In this document: piece by piece, positions 51,833 through 60,957 of the stretch | How positions within the stretch are numbered: the stretch's first letter is position 1 | Layout: every line of letters begins with the position of its first letter | Assembly: GCF_001426945.1 (NCBI RefSeq) | Contig: NZ_LMFS01000001.1 | Coordinates: 1,267,757 to 1,331,756 of the forward strand | From: Pseudolabrys sp. Root1462 | Lineage (GTDB): Bacteria > Pseudomonadota > Alphaproteobacteria > Rhizobiales > Xanthobacteraceae | Direction of reading: 5' to 3' | DNA length: 64,000 nucleotides | Position numbers and translations under genes: made by a program | The notes under the pieces: model-generated | Told to the model about the DNA's origin: nothing | Database searches by the model: none | Seen by the model: only the letters and a program-made list of their open reading frames with translations

Positions 51833-53397
51833 GCGCGATCCGCATATATGTTCCCGGTGACGCTGCGGCGGTGGCCTGCGGCGCCGACGACATCGCGAAG
51901 ACCATTCGCGATCTGGCCGCCCAGCGCCGCATCGACGTGCAGATCGTCCGCAACGGTTCGCGCGGCATGCACTGGCTCGAGCCGATGCTCGAAGTGACGA
52001 CGCCGGAAGGCCGCATCGCTTACGGCCCGGTCGAAGCCGGCGATGTCGAGAGCGTGTTCGACGCGATGCTGGGCAATGGCCAGGCTTTGGGCGGCGAGCA
52101 CAAGCTGCGCGTCGGCAAGCCCGAAGACCACCCGTTCATGAAGAAGCAGACGCGGCTCACCTTCGCCCGCTGCGGCATCGTCGATCCCCGCTCGCTGGAA
52201 GACTACTGCGCTCATGGCGGCTATCGCGGCCTCAACAAGGCGCTGGCCAAGCCCGCCAATATCGTCAACGAGGTGACCCAGTCCGGCCTGCGCGGTCGCG
52301 GCGGCGCCGGCTTCCCGACCGGGATCAAGTGGAAGACCGTCGCCGACACCAAAGCCGATCAGAAATACATCGTCTGCAACGCCGACGAGGGCGACTCCGG
52401 CACCTTCGCCGACCGCATGATCATGGAAGGCGATCCCTTCGTGCTCATCGAGGGCATGACGATTGCAGGCATCGCCGTCGGTGCCACCAAGGGTTACATC
52501 TATATCCGCTCCGAATATCCGCATGCCATCGACGTCATGAACGATGCGATCAGCGCGGCGCGGCGCGGCGGTGTGCTCGGCGCCAAGGTCTGCGGATCGG
52601 ACTATGTCTTCGATCTCGAAGTCCGCGTCGGCGCCGGCGCCTATGTCTGCGGCGAAGAAACGGCGCTGCTCGATTCACTCGAAGGCAAGCGCGGGCAGGT
52701 GAGGGCGAAGCCGCCGCTGCCGGCGCACAAGGGCCTGTTCGGCAAGCCGACCGTCATCAACAACGTGCTGTCGCTCGCCACCGTCCCGATCATCATGGAC
52801 AAGGGTGCCGAGTTTTATAAGAACTTCGGCATGGGCCGTTCGCGCGGCACCATGCCGATCCAGCTCGCCGGCAATCTCAATTACGGCGGCCTGTTCGAAA
52901 CCGCGTTCGGCATCACGCTTGGCGAACTGGTCGATGATATCGGCGGCGGCTGTTTCACCGGCCGCCCGGTCAAGGCGGTGCAGGTCGGCGGCCCGCTCGG
53001 CGCCTACTTCCCGCGCGCGCTGTTCGACACGCCGTTCGATTACGAAGCCTTCGCCGCCAAGGATGGCCTGATCGGCCATGGCGGCATCGTCGTTTTCGAC
53101 GACAGCGTCGATATGGCCAAGCAGGCGCGCTTTGCGATGGAATTCTGCGCTATCGAATCCTGCGGCAAGTGTACGCCGTGCCGCATCGGCTCGACGCGCG
53201 GTGTCGAAACCGTCGATCGCATCATGAAGGGAATCGAGAGGACCAAGAATCTCGAAGTCCTCACCGATCTCTGCAACACCATGAAATTCGGCTCGCTCTG
53301 TGCGCTCGGCGGCTTCACGCCGTATCCGGTGATGAGCGCGCTCACCCATTTCCCCGAAGACTTCGGCGGCGCCCCGCGCCTCGAAGCCGCTGAATAA
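51829..53397 (+). CDS. fdsB: NAD-dependent formate dehydrogenase beta subunit (FMN, NADH site)
   Basis: A 522-residue NuoF-like subunit where NAD is reduced. An N-terminal thioredoxin-like domain (residues 1-100) precedes the flavin domain with GLRGRGGAGFPTGIKW, CNADEGDSGTFADR and the YICGEET-like YVCGEETALLDS; the C-terminal [4Fe-4S] ligands are in ESCGKCTPCRIGSTRG. ATG 51829 is coupled to fdsG. fdsA follows after 11 bases with AGGAG before its start. Confidence 0.95.
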   Translation: MSAIRIYVPGDAAAVACGADDIAKTIRDLAAQRRIDVQIVRNGSRGMHWLEPMLEVTTPEGRIAYGPVEAGDVESVFDAMLGNGQALGGEHKLRVGKPEDHPFMKKQTRLTFARCGIVDPRSLEDYCAHGGYRGLNKALAKPANIVNEVTQSGLRGRGGAGFPTGIKWKTVADTKADQKYIVCNADEGDSGTFADRMIMEGDPFVLIEGMTIAGIAVGATKGYIYIRSEYPHAIDVMNDAISAARRGGVLGAKVCGSDYVFDLEVRVGAGAYVCGEETALLDSLEGKRGQVRAKPPLPAHKGLFGKPTVINNVLSLATVPIIMDKGAEFYKNFGMGRSRGTMPIQLAGNLNYGGLFETAFGITLGELVDDIGGGCFTGRPVKAVQVGGPLGAYFPRALFDTPFDYEAFAAKDGLIGHGGIVVFDDSVDMAKQARFAMEFCAIESCGKCTPCRIGSTRGVETVDRIMKGIERTKNLEVLTDLCNTMKFGSLCALGGFTPYPVMSALTHFPEDFGGAPRLEAAE

Positions 53398-53408
53398 GGA
53401 GACCCCTC

Positions 53409-56285
53409 ATGTCTCTCATCCACGAAATCGATTACGGCACGCCGAAGTCCAAATCCGAGAAGATGGTGACGCTGACCATCGACGGCGTCGAGGTCACGGT
53501 GCCTGAAGGCACCTCGATCATGCGCGCCGCCATGGACATGGGGACGCAGATCCCGAAACTGTGCGCGACCGATATGGTCGATGCCTTCGGTTCCTGCCGT
53601 CTCTGTCTCGTCGAAATCGAGGGCCGCGCCGGCACGCCGGCGTCGTGCACCACGCCGGTGGCGCCCGGCATCGTCGTCAAGACGCAGACCGATCGCCTGC
53701 ATCAGATCCGCAAGGGTGTGATGGAGCTCTACATCTCCGACCATCCGCTCGACTGCCTGACCTGCTCGGCGAACGGCGACTGCGAATTGCAGGACATGGC
53801 CGGCCAGGTCGGCCTGCGCGACGTGCGTTACGGCTATGAGGGCGAGAACCACGTCTTCGCCAAGACGCCCGAGGGCCTCAATCCGAACTGGCTGCCGAAG
53901 GACGAGTCGAATCCCTACTTCACCTACGAGCCGTCGAAGTGCATCGTCTGCTCGCGCTGCGTTCGCGCCTGCGAGGAAGTGCAGGGCACTTTCGCGCTGA
54001 CCATCGCCGGCCGCGGCTTCGGTAGCCGCGTCGCCGCCGGCATGGAAGAATCCTTCCTCGGTTCGGAGTGCGTGTCCTGCGGCGCCTGCGTCCAGGCCTG
54101 CCCGACCGCGACGTTGAACGAGAAGAAGGTGATCGAGATCGGCAAGCCCGAGCACTCGGTCGTCACCACCTGCGCCTATTGCGGCGTCGGCTGCTCCTTC
54201 AAGGCGGAAATGCGCGGCGAGGAAGTCGTGCGCATGGTGCCGTGGAAGGACGGCGAGGCCAATCGCGGTCATTCCTGCGTCAAGGGCCGCTTCGCCTGGG
54301 GTTACGCCACCCACAAGGAGCGCATCCTCAACCCGATGATCCGTTCCTCGATCCACGAGCCGTGGAAGGAAGTGAGCTGGGACGAGGCGATCGCCTACAC
54401 CGCCTCCGAGTTCAAGCGCATCCAGAACAAGTACGGCCGGTCCTCGGTCGGCGGCATCACCTCGTCGCGCTGCACCAACGAAGAAACCTTCCTGGTGCAG
54501 AAGCTGATCCGCGCCGCCTTCGGCAACAACAACGTCGATACCTGCGCCCGCGTCTGCCACTCGCCGACCGGCTATGGCCTCGGCCAGACCTACGGCACCT
54601 CGGCCGGTACGCAGAACTTCGACTCGGTCGAGGACAGCGACGTCATCATCGTCATCGGCGCCAATCCGGCGGCGGCGCATCCGGTGTTCGCCTCGCGCAT
54701 GAAGAAGCGCATCCGCCAGGGCGCCAAGCTCATCGTCATCGATCCGCGCCGCACCGAAATGGTGAAGTCGGCGCATATCGACGCCGCCTATCATCTGCCC
54801 CTGCTGCCCGGCACCAACGTCGCCATGCTGACCGCGCTGGCGCATGTCATCGTCACCGAGAAGCTCTACAACGAGAAGTTCATCCGCGAGCGTTGCGACT
54901 GGGATGAATTCCAGCACTGGGCGGAGTTCGTCTCGCTGCCGCAGAACTCGCCGGAGTCGGTCGCCAAGGCGACCGGCGTCGCGGCCGAACAGATCCGCGG
55001 CGCGGCGCGTCTTTACGCCACGGGCGGCAACGGCGCGATTTATTACGGCCTCGGCGTCACCGAACATTCCCAGGGCTCGACCGCCGTCATGGGCATCGCC
55101 AACCTGGCCATGTGCACCGGCAATATCGGTCGCAAGGGCGTCGGCGTGAATCCGCTGCGCGGCCAGAACAACGTTCAGGGCTCGTGTGACATGGGTTCGT
55201 TCCCGCACGAACTGTCCGGCTATCGTCACATCTCGCTCGATGAGCCGCGCCAGATGTTCGAGAAGGATTGGGGCGTCACGCTCGAGAAGGAACCGGGCCT
55301 GCGCATCAACAACATGCTCGACGCCGCCGTCGATGGCTCGTTCAAGGGCATCTACATCCAGGGTGAAGACATCCTGCAGTCGGATCCGGACACCAAGCAT
55401 GTCGCCGCCGGTCTGGAGGCGATGGAATGCGTCGTGGTGCAGGATCTGTTCCTCAACGAAACCGCGCGCTACGCCCATGTCTTCCTGCCGGGCTCGACCT
55501 TCCTGGAGAAGAACGGCACCTTCACCAATGCGGAGCGCCGCATCCAGCTGGTGCGCCGGGTCATGTCGCCGAAGAACGGCTATGAGGACTGGGAGATCAC
55601 CTGCCTCATCAGCAACGCGCTCGGCTATCCGATGCACTACGATCATCCGTCGCAGATCATGGACGAGATCGCGCGCCTGACGCCGGGCTTCGCCAACGTC
55701 TCCTTCAAGATGCTGGAGGAACGCGGCTCCGTGCAGTGGCCGTGCAACGACAACGCGCCGGAAGGCTCGCCGATCATGCACGTCAACGGCTTCGTGCGCG
55801 GCAAGGGCAAGTTCATCGTCACCGAATACGTGGCGACCGACGAGAAGGTCGGTCCGCGCTTCCCGCTGCTGCTGACCACCGGCCGCATTCTGTCGCAGTA
55901 CAACGTCGGCGCCCAGACGCGGCGCACCGACAACTCGCTGTGGCATGCCGAGGACGTGCTCGAAATCCATCCGCAGGATGCCGAGGACCGCGGCGTCAAG
56001 GAAGGCGACTTCGTCAAGCTGGCGAGCCGCTCGGGCGAAACCACCTTGCGCGCGGTCGTCACCGACAAGGTGGCGCCGGGCGTGGTCTACACCACGTTCC
56101 ACCACCCGGACACGCAGGCCAACGTCATCACCACGGACTACTCCGACTGGGCCACCAACTGCCCCGAATACAAAGTCACCGCGGTGCAGGTGTCGCCGTC
56201 CAACGGCCCGACGCCGTGGCAGGAGGAATACGAACGCTTCTCCAAGGAGACGCGGCGTATCGTTCCGGCGGAAGCCGCGGAGTAA
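53409..56285 (+). CDS. fdsA: NAD-dependent formate dehydrogenase alpha subunit (molybdenum/tungsten, catalytic)
   Basis: A 958-residue soluble catalytic subunit oxidising formate to CO2. Domains in order: NuoG-like [2Fe-2S] (GSCRLCLVEIEG), the HPLDCLTCSANGDCELQ cluster, two ferredoxin clusters (CIVCSRCVRACEE, CVSCGACVQACPTATL), then the molybdopterin domain with its own cluster (CAYCGVGCSFK). The active-site residue is Cys383 (codon TGC) in CARVCHSPTGYG, so selenocysteine is not used. The C-terminal domain is of the molydopterin-dinucleotide type. fdhD-like fdsC follows after three bases. Confidence 0.96.
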   Translation: MSLIHEIDYGTPKSKSEKMVTLTIDGVEVTVPEGTSIMRAAMDMGTQIPKLCATDMVDAFGSCRLCLVEIEGRAGTPASCTTPVAPGIVVKTQTDRLHQIRKGVMELYISDHPLDCLTCSANGDCELQDMAGQVGLRDVRYGYEGENHVFAKTPEGLNPNWLPKDESNPYFTYEPSKCIVCSRCVRACEEVQGTFALTIAGRGFGSRVAAGMEESFLGSECVSCGACVQACPTATLNEKKVIEIGKPEHSVVTTCAYCGVGCSFKAEMRGEEVVRMVPWKDGEANRGHSCVKGRFAWGYATHKERILNPMIRSSIHEPWKEVSWDEAIAYTASEFKRIQNKYGRSSVGGITSSRCTNEETFLVQKLIRAAFGNNNVDTCARVCHSPTGYGLGQTYGTSAGTQNFDSVEDSDVIIVIGANPAAAHPVFASRMKKRIRQGAKLIVIDPRRTEMVKSAHIDAAYHLPLLPGTNVAMLTALAHVIVTEKLYNEKFIRERCDWDEFQHWAEFVSLPQNSPESVAKATGVAAEQIRGAARLYATGGNGAIYYGLGVTEHSQGSTAVMGIANLAMCTGNIGRKGVGVNPLRGQNNVQGSCDMGSFPHELSGYRHISLDEPRQMFEKDWGVTLEKEPGLRINNMLDAAVDGSFKGIYIQGEDILQSDPDTKHVAAGLEAMECVVVQDLFLNETARYAHVFLPGSTFLEKNGTFTNAERRIQLVRRVMSPKNGYEDWEITCLISNALGYPMHYDHPSQIMDEIARLTPGFANVSFKMLEERGSVQWPCNDNAPEGSPIMHVNGFVRGKGKFIVTEYVATDEKVGPRFPLLLTTGRILSQYNVGAQTRRTDNSLWHAEDVLEIHPQDAEDRGVKEGDFVKLASRSGETTLRAVVTDKVAPGVVYTTFHHPDTQANVITTDYSDWATNCPEYKVTAVQVSPSNGPTPWQEEYERFSKETRRIVPAEAAE

Positions 56286-56288
56286 GCC

Positions 56289-57113
56289 GTGCCCGGACCG
56301 GTCCGCACCGTCGAACGGCTGGCCTGGCGGGCAGGGCGCTTTACGTCCGGCGAGCGCGCGATCTCGGAAGAGACGGCGGTCGCCTTCACCTATAACGGCA
56401 CCACTTACGCCGTGATGATGGCGACGCCGCAGGATCTCGAGGACTTCGCCGTGGGCTTTACGGTGACCGAAGGCCTCGTCGCGTCGCCCGACGAGATCGA
56501 GCGCATCGAAGTGCTCGAACTGGAGGCCGGCATCGAACTGCAGATGCGCCTCAACGAGTCGCGTGCCGGTGCGCTGGCGGCGCGGCGGCGCTTTCTCGCA
56601 GGTCCCACCGGCTGCGGCCTATGCGGCATCGAATCGCTGACCGAGGCGATGCGGCCCCTGCAACCGCTGGCCGATCATGTTGCCGTGTCGCCGCGCGACA
56701 TCATGCGGGCGATGGCGGCACTGCCCGATTTGCAAACCATCAATCAGCAGACGCACGCCGTGCACGGCGCCGCGTTCTATCGTCCCGCGGATGACGGCCT
56801 GATCATGCGCGAGGATGTCGGCCGTCATAATGCGCTCGACAAGTTATGCGGCGCCTTGCTGCGCGACGACATTTCGCGGCAAAGCGGTTTTGCGCTGGTG
56901 ACCAGCCGGCTTTCGATCGAGATGATCCAGAAGGCGGCGACCGTCGGCATTCCGATCCTGGTCGCCGTATCGGCGCCGACCGCGCTCGCCGTGCGCGCCG
57001 CCGACAGCGTCGGCATGACGTTGGTTGCGGTGGCGCGGTCCGACGGATTCGAAGTGTTCACGCACCCGCAGCGCATCAAGGAAGAGCGGAGCCTCCATGT
57101 CGTCGCCGGCTAA
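56289..57113 (+). CDS. fdsC: Formate dehydrogenase sulfurtransferase/chaperone
   Basis: An FdhD-family protein of 274 residues that supplies the sulfido ligand to the molybdenum cofactor before insertion in FdsA. The functional cysteines are in GCGLCGIESL, and VHGAAFYRPADDG and REDVGRHNALDKLCG are conserved. The start is GTG 56289, three bases after fdsA. Its last codons overlap the fdsD start by 17 bases. Confidence 0.93.
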   Translation: MPGPVRTVERLAWRAGRFTSGERAISEETAVAFTYNGTTYAVMMATPQDLEDFAVGFTVTEGLVASPDEIERIEVLELEAGIELQMRLNESRAGALAARRRFLAGPTGCGLCGIESLTEAMRPLQPLADHVAVSPRDIMRAMAALPDLQTINQQTHAVHGAAFYRPADDGLIMREDVGRHNALDKLCGALLRDDISRQSGFALVTSRLSIEMIQKAATVGIPILVAVSAPTALAVRAADSVGMTLVAVARSDGFEVFTHPQRIKEERSLHVVAG

Positions 57114-57339
57114 GTCACCCGACAAACTGGTCTATATGGCCAACCAGATCGGCAAGTTCTTCGCCACGCAGAAACCGGGCGGCGATGTCGATGGTATCGC
57201 CACCCACATCCGCAAGTTCTGGGATCCGCGGATGCGCGGCGCGATCTTCAGCCATCTCGATGCCGGCGGCGCCGGGCTCGATCCGCTGCCGCTCAAGGCG
57301 CTGCAGAAGCTGAAGGCCGACGAGACCGCGAAGGCCTGA
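57097..57339 (+). CDS. fdsD: Formate dehydrogenase delta subunit
   Basis: An 80-residue protein needed for active formate dehydrogenase in relatives. The pattern MANQIGKFFATQKPGG, FWDPRMRGAIFSHLDAGG and LDPLPLKALQKL is characteristic. ATG 57097 has GGAG upstream and lies within the end of fdsC. It completes the classical fdsGBACD order. The 226 bases after it show no gene or clear terminator. Confidence 0.93.
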   Translation: MSSPAKSPDKLVYMANQIGKFFATQKPGGDVDGIATHIRKFWDPRMRGAIFSHLDAGGAGLDPLPLKALQKLKADETAKA

Positions 57340-57565
57340 GCGATTCACCAGTCCTCTGCTCGTGAACATGCGCTTCGCGTCATCCTGACGCAGTCGCGTG
57401 GGCGGTTTCCCATGGCGTGACGGCGCCGGCGCGCCGGGTCCTCGCGTCTGCTCATCTTGTCATACACTCCTACAACTGCCATGGTTCGCGTCCTGTCGGT
57501 GCAGCCTGCTCGCGTCAAAGAAGCGGGCGCCCGGCGCGGGACGACATGGGCGAGGAGGAGACGTG

Positions 57566-58549
57566 ATGATCTCAGTGAAGACGCGTGCCCGGACGGCCAT
57601 CGGCATGGCGGCCGCGGTTCTCGGTGGTCTGGCCATCGTGCTCTCGAACGGGCTGCCGGCGGCCGCGCAGGATACGGTGCGCATCGCGCTGCCGACCAAG
57701 ACTTATTATCCCACCATCATCTCGGAAGCGGCGCTGCGGCATAAGCTGTTCGAGAAGGAAGGCATCAAGGCCGAACTCACCGTTTATCGCGGCGGTGCGG
57801 AAGCCTTCGAAGCGGTGGCGGCGGGCGCCGCCGATCTAACCGTCGGCTCGACCGCGATCGTTGCCGCCGGCATCCGGAAGGGCGTGCATACCCAGGCCGT
57901 CGCCGGCGCCGGCATGGGCTACACCGGCTGGTACCTGATGGTGAAACCGGATTCGCCGATCAAGGACGTCAAGGATCTCGACGGCAAGAAGGTCGGCATC
58001 ACGTCGGCCGGCTCGGCGAGCGACATCATCGCGCGCTGGACCATGGCCGACAAGAAGATCAAGTTCACCGCGGTGCCGCTCGGCGGCGGCGGGCTGGTGC
58101 CGAACATGCTGTCCGGCAACGTCGATGCCATCGTGCTGTATTCGCCGCTCAGCTTCAAAGTGCTGCAGGAGAAGACCGGGCGGGCCCTGATCGATTACGG
58201 CCAGGCGATGCCCGAGCATCTCAGCGGCGTATGGATCGCCTCCGACAAGGTGATCAAGGAAAAGCCAGCGATGGTGCAGAAGGCGGTCAATGCGCTGTTC
58301 GGCGCGATGATTGCACTGAGGAATGACAAGGCGGGGGCGATCAAGCTGATCGCCGAAGTCGACGAGATTTCGCCGCAGATTGCCGAAGCGGAGCTCGAGG
58401 GCAACATCCTCAAATTGTCCTCGGACGGCGAAATGAAGAAAGAGTGGGTCGAGCGCGGCCTCGACATGGCCAAGCTCGTCGGCATGACGGATCTGGCGCC
58501 GATCGACGAGATCTACACCACCAAGTTCAAGGCGGTGCCGACCAAGTAG
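57566..58549 (+). CDS. ABC transporter substrate-binding protein (nitrate/sulfonate/taurine, NMT1-like)
   Basis: A 327-residue exported binding protein. The signal peptide spans residues 1-33 (AIGMAAAVLGGLAIVLSNG, cleavage near AAAQDTV). The mature part has KTYYPTIISEAALRHKLFEKEGI, GAADLTVGSTAIVAAGIRKG and LDGKKVGITSAGSASD, typical of the SsuA/NMT1 group. ATG 57566 has GAGGAGGAG upstream. It heads a five-gene set with two permeases, an ATPase and a MetE-core methyltransferase, hinting at an imported sulfur or methylated compound. Confidence 0.9.
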   Translation: MISVKTRARTAIGMAAAVLGGLAIVLSNGLPAAAQDTVRIALPTKTYYPTIISEAALRHKLFEKEGIKAELTVYRGGAEAFEAVAAGAADLTVGSTAIVAAGIRKGVHTQAVAGAGMGYTGWYLMVKPDSPIKDVKDLDGKKVGITSAGSASDIIARWTMADKKIKFTAVPLGGGGLVPNMLSGNVDAIVLYSPLSFKVLQEKTGRALIDYGQAMPEHLSGVWIASDKVIKEKPAMVQKAVNALFGAMIALRNDKAGAIKLIAEVDEISPQIAEAELEGNILKLSSDGEMKKEWVERGLDMAKLVGMTDLAPIDEIYTTKFKAVPTK

Positions 58550-58571
58550 CGCGCGGTCCGGGACATCATCC

Positions 58572-59324
58572 ATGAGCAGGACGGCAACGACCCTGATCCG
58601 GCTCGCGATGCTCATCGTCTTCCTCGGCGCGTGGGAGGTTCTGCCACGCGCCGGGATCGTCAATCCGATGCTGCTGCCGCCTTTGTCGCAGGTGCTCGCC
58701 GTGCTCGGTGACATCCTGGCGCGCAGCGATTTCCGCGAGGCGATGGCGGTGACCGCGGCCGAGGTCGTGGTCGCCTTCGTCATCGCCGTGCCGATCGGCG
58801 GCGCGCTCGGCGTGCTGCTTGCCGAGAACGCCTATCTCGGCGCCATCTTCCGGCCGATGCTGTTCTACGTCTTCAGCATCCCGAAATCGATTTTCCTGCC
58901 GATGTTCATCCTCGCCTTCGGCATCGGCTTCGGCCAGAAGGTCGCCTACGCCACGTTCTCGACGGTGTTCATCGTCATCATGAGCGCCGGCGCTGCCGTG
59001 GAGTCGGTGAAGGCGGAGTACATCCTGGTCGCGCAGTCCTACGGCGCGAGCCGGGGGCAGATCCTGCGCCGCATCTATGTGCCGAGCATGATGCCGATCT
59101 TGCTCGAGGCGGTGCGCATTTCGATGATCTTTAACTTCACCGGCGTCATGATCGCGGAGATGTATGCCTCGCGCACCGGCGTCGGCCACATGATCGCGAA
59201 CTGGGGCGAGAATTTCATGCTGCCGCAGTTGTTCGCCGGCGTGATCGTGCTGGCGCTGGCGGCGATGGCCTTTAACGAACTGATCCGGTCACTGGAGGCG
59301 AGATGCAGCAGGTGGCGCAGCTGA
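58572..59324 (+). CDS. ABC transporter permease (SsuC/TauC-like)
   Basis: A 250-residue membrane protein with about six segments. The EAA-type loop is AAVESVKAEYILVAQSYGASRGQILRRI. Unusual for this transporter class, a second, different permease (60116) lies on the other side of the ATPase, which suggests a heterodimeric channel. Its end overlaps the ATPase start by 22 bases. Confidence 0.9.
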   Translation: MSRTATTLIRLAMLIVFLGAWEVLPRAGIVNPMLLPPLSQVLAVLGDILARSDFREAMAVTAAEVVVAFVIAVPIGGALGVLLAENAYLGAIFRPMLFYVFSIPKSIFLPMFILAFGIGFGQKVAYATFSTVFIVIMSAGAAVESVKAEYILVAQSYGASRGQILRRIYVPSMMPILLEAVRISMIFNFTGVMIAEMYASRTGVGHMIANWGENFMLPQLFAGVIVLALAAMAFNELIRSLEARCSRWRS

Positions 59325-60109
59325 AGCCGAATCCCGGACCGGCGCGGGCGAACGCCGTCGAGGTGATTGGCGTCAGCCATGTCTATCACGGACGCGAAGG
59401 CGCGGTGCCGGCGCTAACCGATATCGACATGACGGTGCCGGCCGGCCGTTTCACCGTCATCGTCGGGCCGTCCGGCTGCGGCAAGACTTCGCTGCTGATG
59501 ATGCTGGCCGGGCTGCGTACGCCGACGTCCGGCACCATTCTCTGCGACGGCCGGCCGATCCCGTCGCCCGATCCGCAGCGCGTCGGCGTCGTGTTCCAGG
59601 AGGCGAGCCTCTATCCGTGGCTGACTGCGGTGGAGAATGTCGAGTTTCCGCTGGCTCTGAAGGGTGGACCGCGCGGCGAGCGGCGCGCGCGCGCCGAGGC
59701 GATGCTCAAGCTGGTCGGTCTCGACAGCTTCGGCGGGCGCTATCCGCACGAGTTGTCCGGCGGCATGAAGCAGCGGGTCTCCATCGCCCGCGGTCTGGTG
59801 CAGGATCCGCCGGTGCTGCTGATGGACGAACCTTTCGCCGCGCTCGACGAGCAGACGCGCATGACCATGGGCCATGAACTGCTGCGCATCTGGGATGAGA
59901 CCAACAAGACGGTGGTGTTCATTACCCACAGCCTGACCGAGGCGGTCTATCTCGCCGACGAGGTGCTGGTGATGTCGGCGCGGCCGGGCCGCATTCTCGA
60001 CCGCGTCGCCATCGATCTGCCGCGGCCGCGCACCTATCAGATGATGGCGACCGACAAGTTCGGTCAGTTGCGCGAACGGATCTGGCAGCAGATCCGCGCC
60101 AAGGAGTAG
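59303..60109 (+). CDS. ABC transporter ATP-binding protein (SsuB/TauB-like)
   Basis: A 268-residue ATPase. Walker A GPSGCGKTS, Q-loop FQEASLYPWLTAVENV, signature LSGGMKQRVSIARG, Walker B VLLMDEPFAALDEQ and switch FITHSLTEAVYL are intact, with the C-terminal PRPRTYQMM typical of nitrate/sulfonate ATPases. It overlaps the first permease and is followed by the second after six bases. Confidence 0.93.
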   Translation: MQQVAQLKPNPGPARANAVEVIGVSHVYHGREGAVPALTDIDMTVPAGRFTVIVGPSGCGKTSLLMMLAGLRTPTSGTILCDGRPIPSPDPQRVGVVFQEASLYPWLTAVENVEFPLALKGGPRGERRARAEAMLKLVGLDSFGGRYPHELSGGMKQRVSIARGLVQDPPVLLMDEPFAALDEQTRMTMGHELLRIWDETNKTVVFITHSLTEAVYLADEVLVMSARPGRILDRVAIDLPRPRTYQMMATDKFGQLRERIWQQIRAKE

Positions 60110-60115
60110 GGCGCC

Positions 60116-60928
60116 ATGAACCGGCCGTCGCCGCGCACCGTTCGCCGCCTCATCGGCCTGGCCGTACTGGTGCTGTGGGAGGCGGTGCCGCGGCTCGGCA
60201 TCCTGCCGGAATTGTTCGTGCCGCCGCTGACCAAGACGCTCGTCGTGTTGTGGAGCGACCGGCTGATCTATCTGTCCGGCCTCATGGTGACGCTGTACGA
60301 GGTCGCCTTCGCCATGCTGATCGCATGTGGCGCCGGCATTGCGCTCGGCGCCGTCGTCGGCGGCGTCGCCGTCGTCCGCAACCTGATGCTGCCGGTGGTG
60401 TCGAGCCTCTACGCCATTCCGATCGTGATCCTGTATCCGATCTTCACCGCCTGGTTCGGCATCGGCTCGGAATCGAAAATCGCCTTCGCCGGCGTCTACG
60501 GCTTCTTCCCGGTGATGCTGTCCACCGCCGCCGGCATCCGCACCATCGACGAGCAGTATCTGCTCGCCGCGCGCAGCATGGGCGCGACGCTGCCGCAGCT
60601 GATCGCCCGCGTCATCATTCCGGCGGCGATCCCGACGGTGCTCGCCGGCCTGCGCCTCGGCGGCGCGCTGACGATCATCGGCGTCGTTGTCTCGGAGATG
60701 CTGACCTCGGCCAGCGGCATCGGCTATCTCGTCACCATCAACCGCACTATTCTCGACAGCCCGCGCGTGTTCGCCGCCATCATCGTGGTGCTGCTGCTGT
60801 CGATCATGTTCGATGTCGCGGTCCGCGCCATCGAGCGCCGCACCCTGGCCTGGCAGAACGCCGGCCGCCGGGTGGCCTCGACAGAGGACGTTCGCGCCGC
60901 GCGCCTGCCGGCGCCGGCGACCGCCTAG
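60116..60928 (+). CDS. ABC transporter permease (SsuC/TauC-like), second
   Basis: A 270-residue membrane protein with about six segments; EAA-type loop IDEQYLLAARSMGATLPQLIARVI. It is clearly related to but distinct from the permease at 58572, supporting a heterodimer. It lies six bases after the ATPase and 29 before the methyltransferase-like gene. Confidence 0.9.
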   Translation: MNRPSPRTVRRLIGLAVLVLWEAVPRLGILPELFVPPLTKTLVVLWSDRLIYLSGLMVTLYEVAFAMLIACGAGIALGAVVGGVAVVRNLMLPVVSSLYAIPIVILYPIFTAWFGIGSESKIAFAGVYGFFPVMLSTAAGIRTIDEQYLLAARSMGATLPQLIARVIIPAAIPTVLAGLRLGGALTIIGVVVSEMLTSASGIGYLVTINRTILDSPRVFAAIIVVLLLSIMFDVAVRAIERRTLAWQNAGRRVASTEDVRAARLPAPATA

Positions 60929-60957
60929 TTACAAGCATCGCAATTCGTGGAGTCGTC

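Noticed and set aside
54555-54557. Selenocysteine in the formate dehydrogenase active site
   Set aside because: The codon is TGC (cysteine), not TGA, and no SECIS-like element is needed.
53040-56105. Minus-strand open frame of about 1020 codons opposite fdsA
   Set aside because: Translation is repetitive and without motifs; the opposite strand encodes the formate dehydrogenase alpha subunit.
57340-57565. Short open frames after fdsD as small genes
   Set aside because: No ribosome site except that of the binding-protein gene at 57566, and translations show no conservation or structure.
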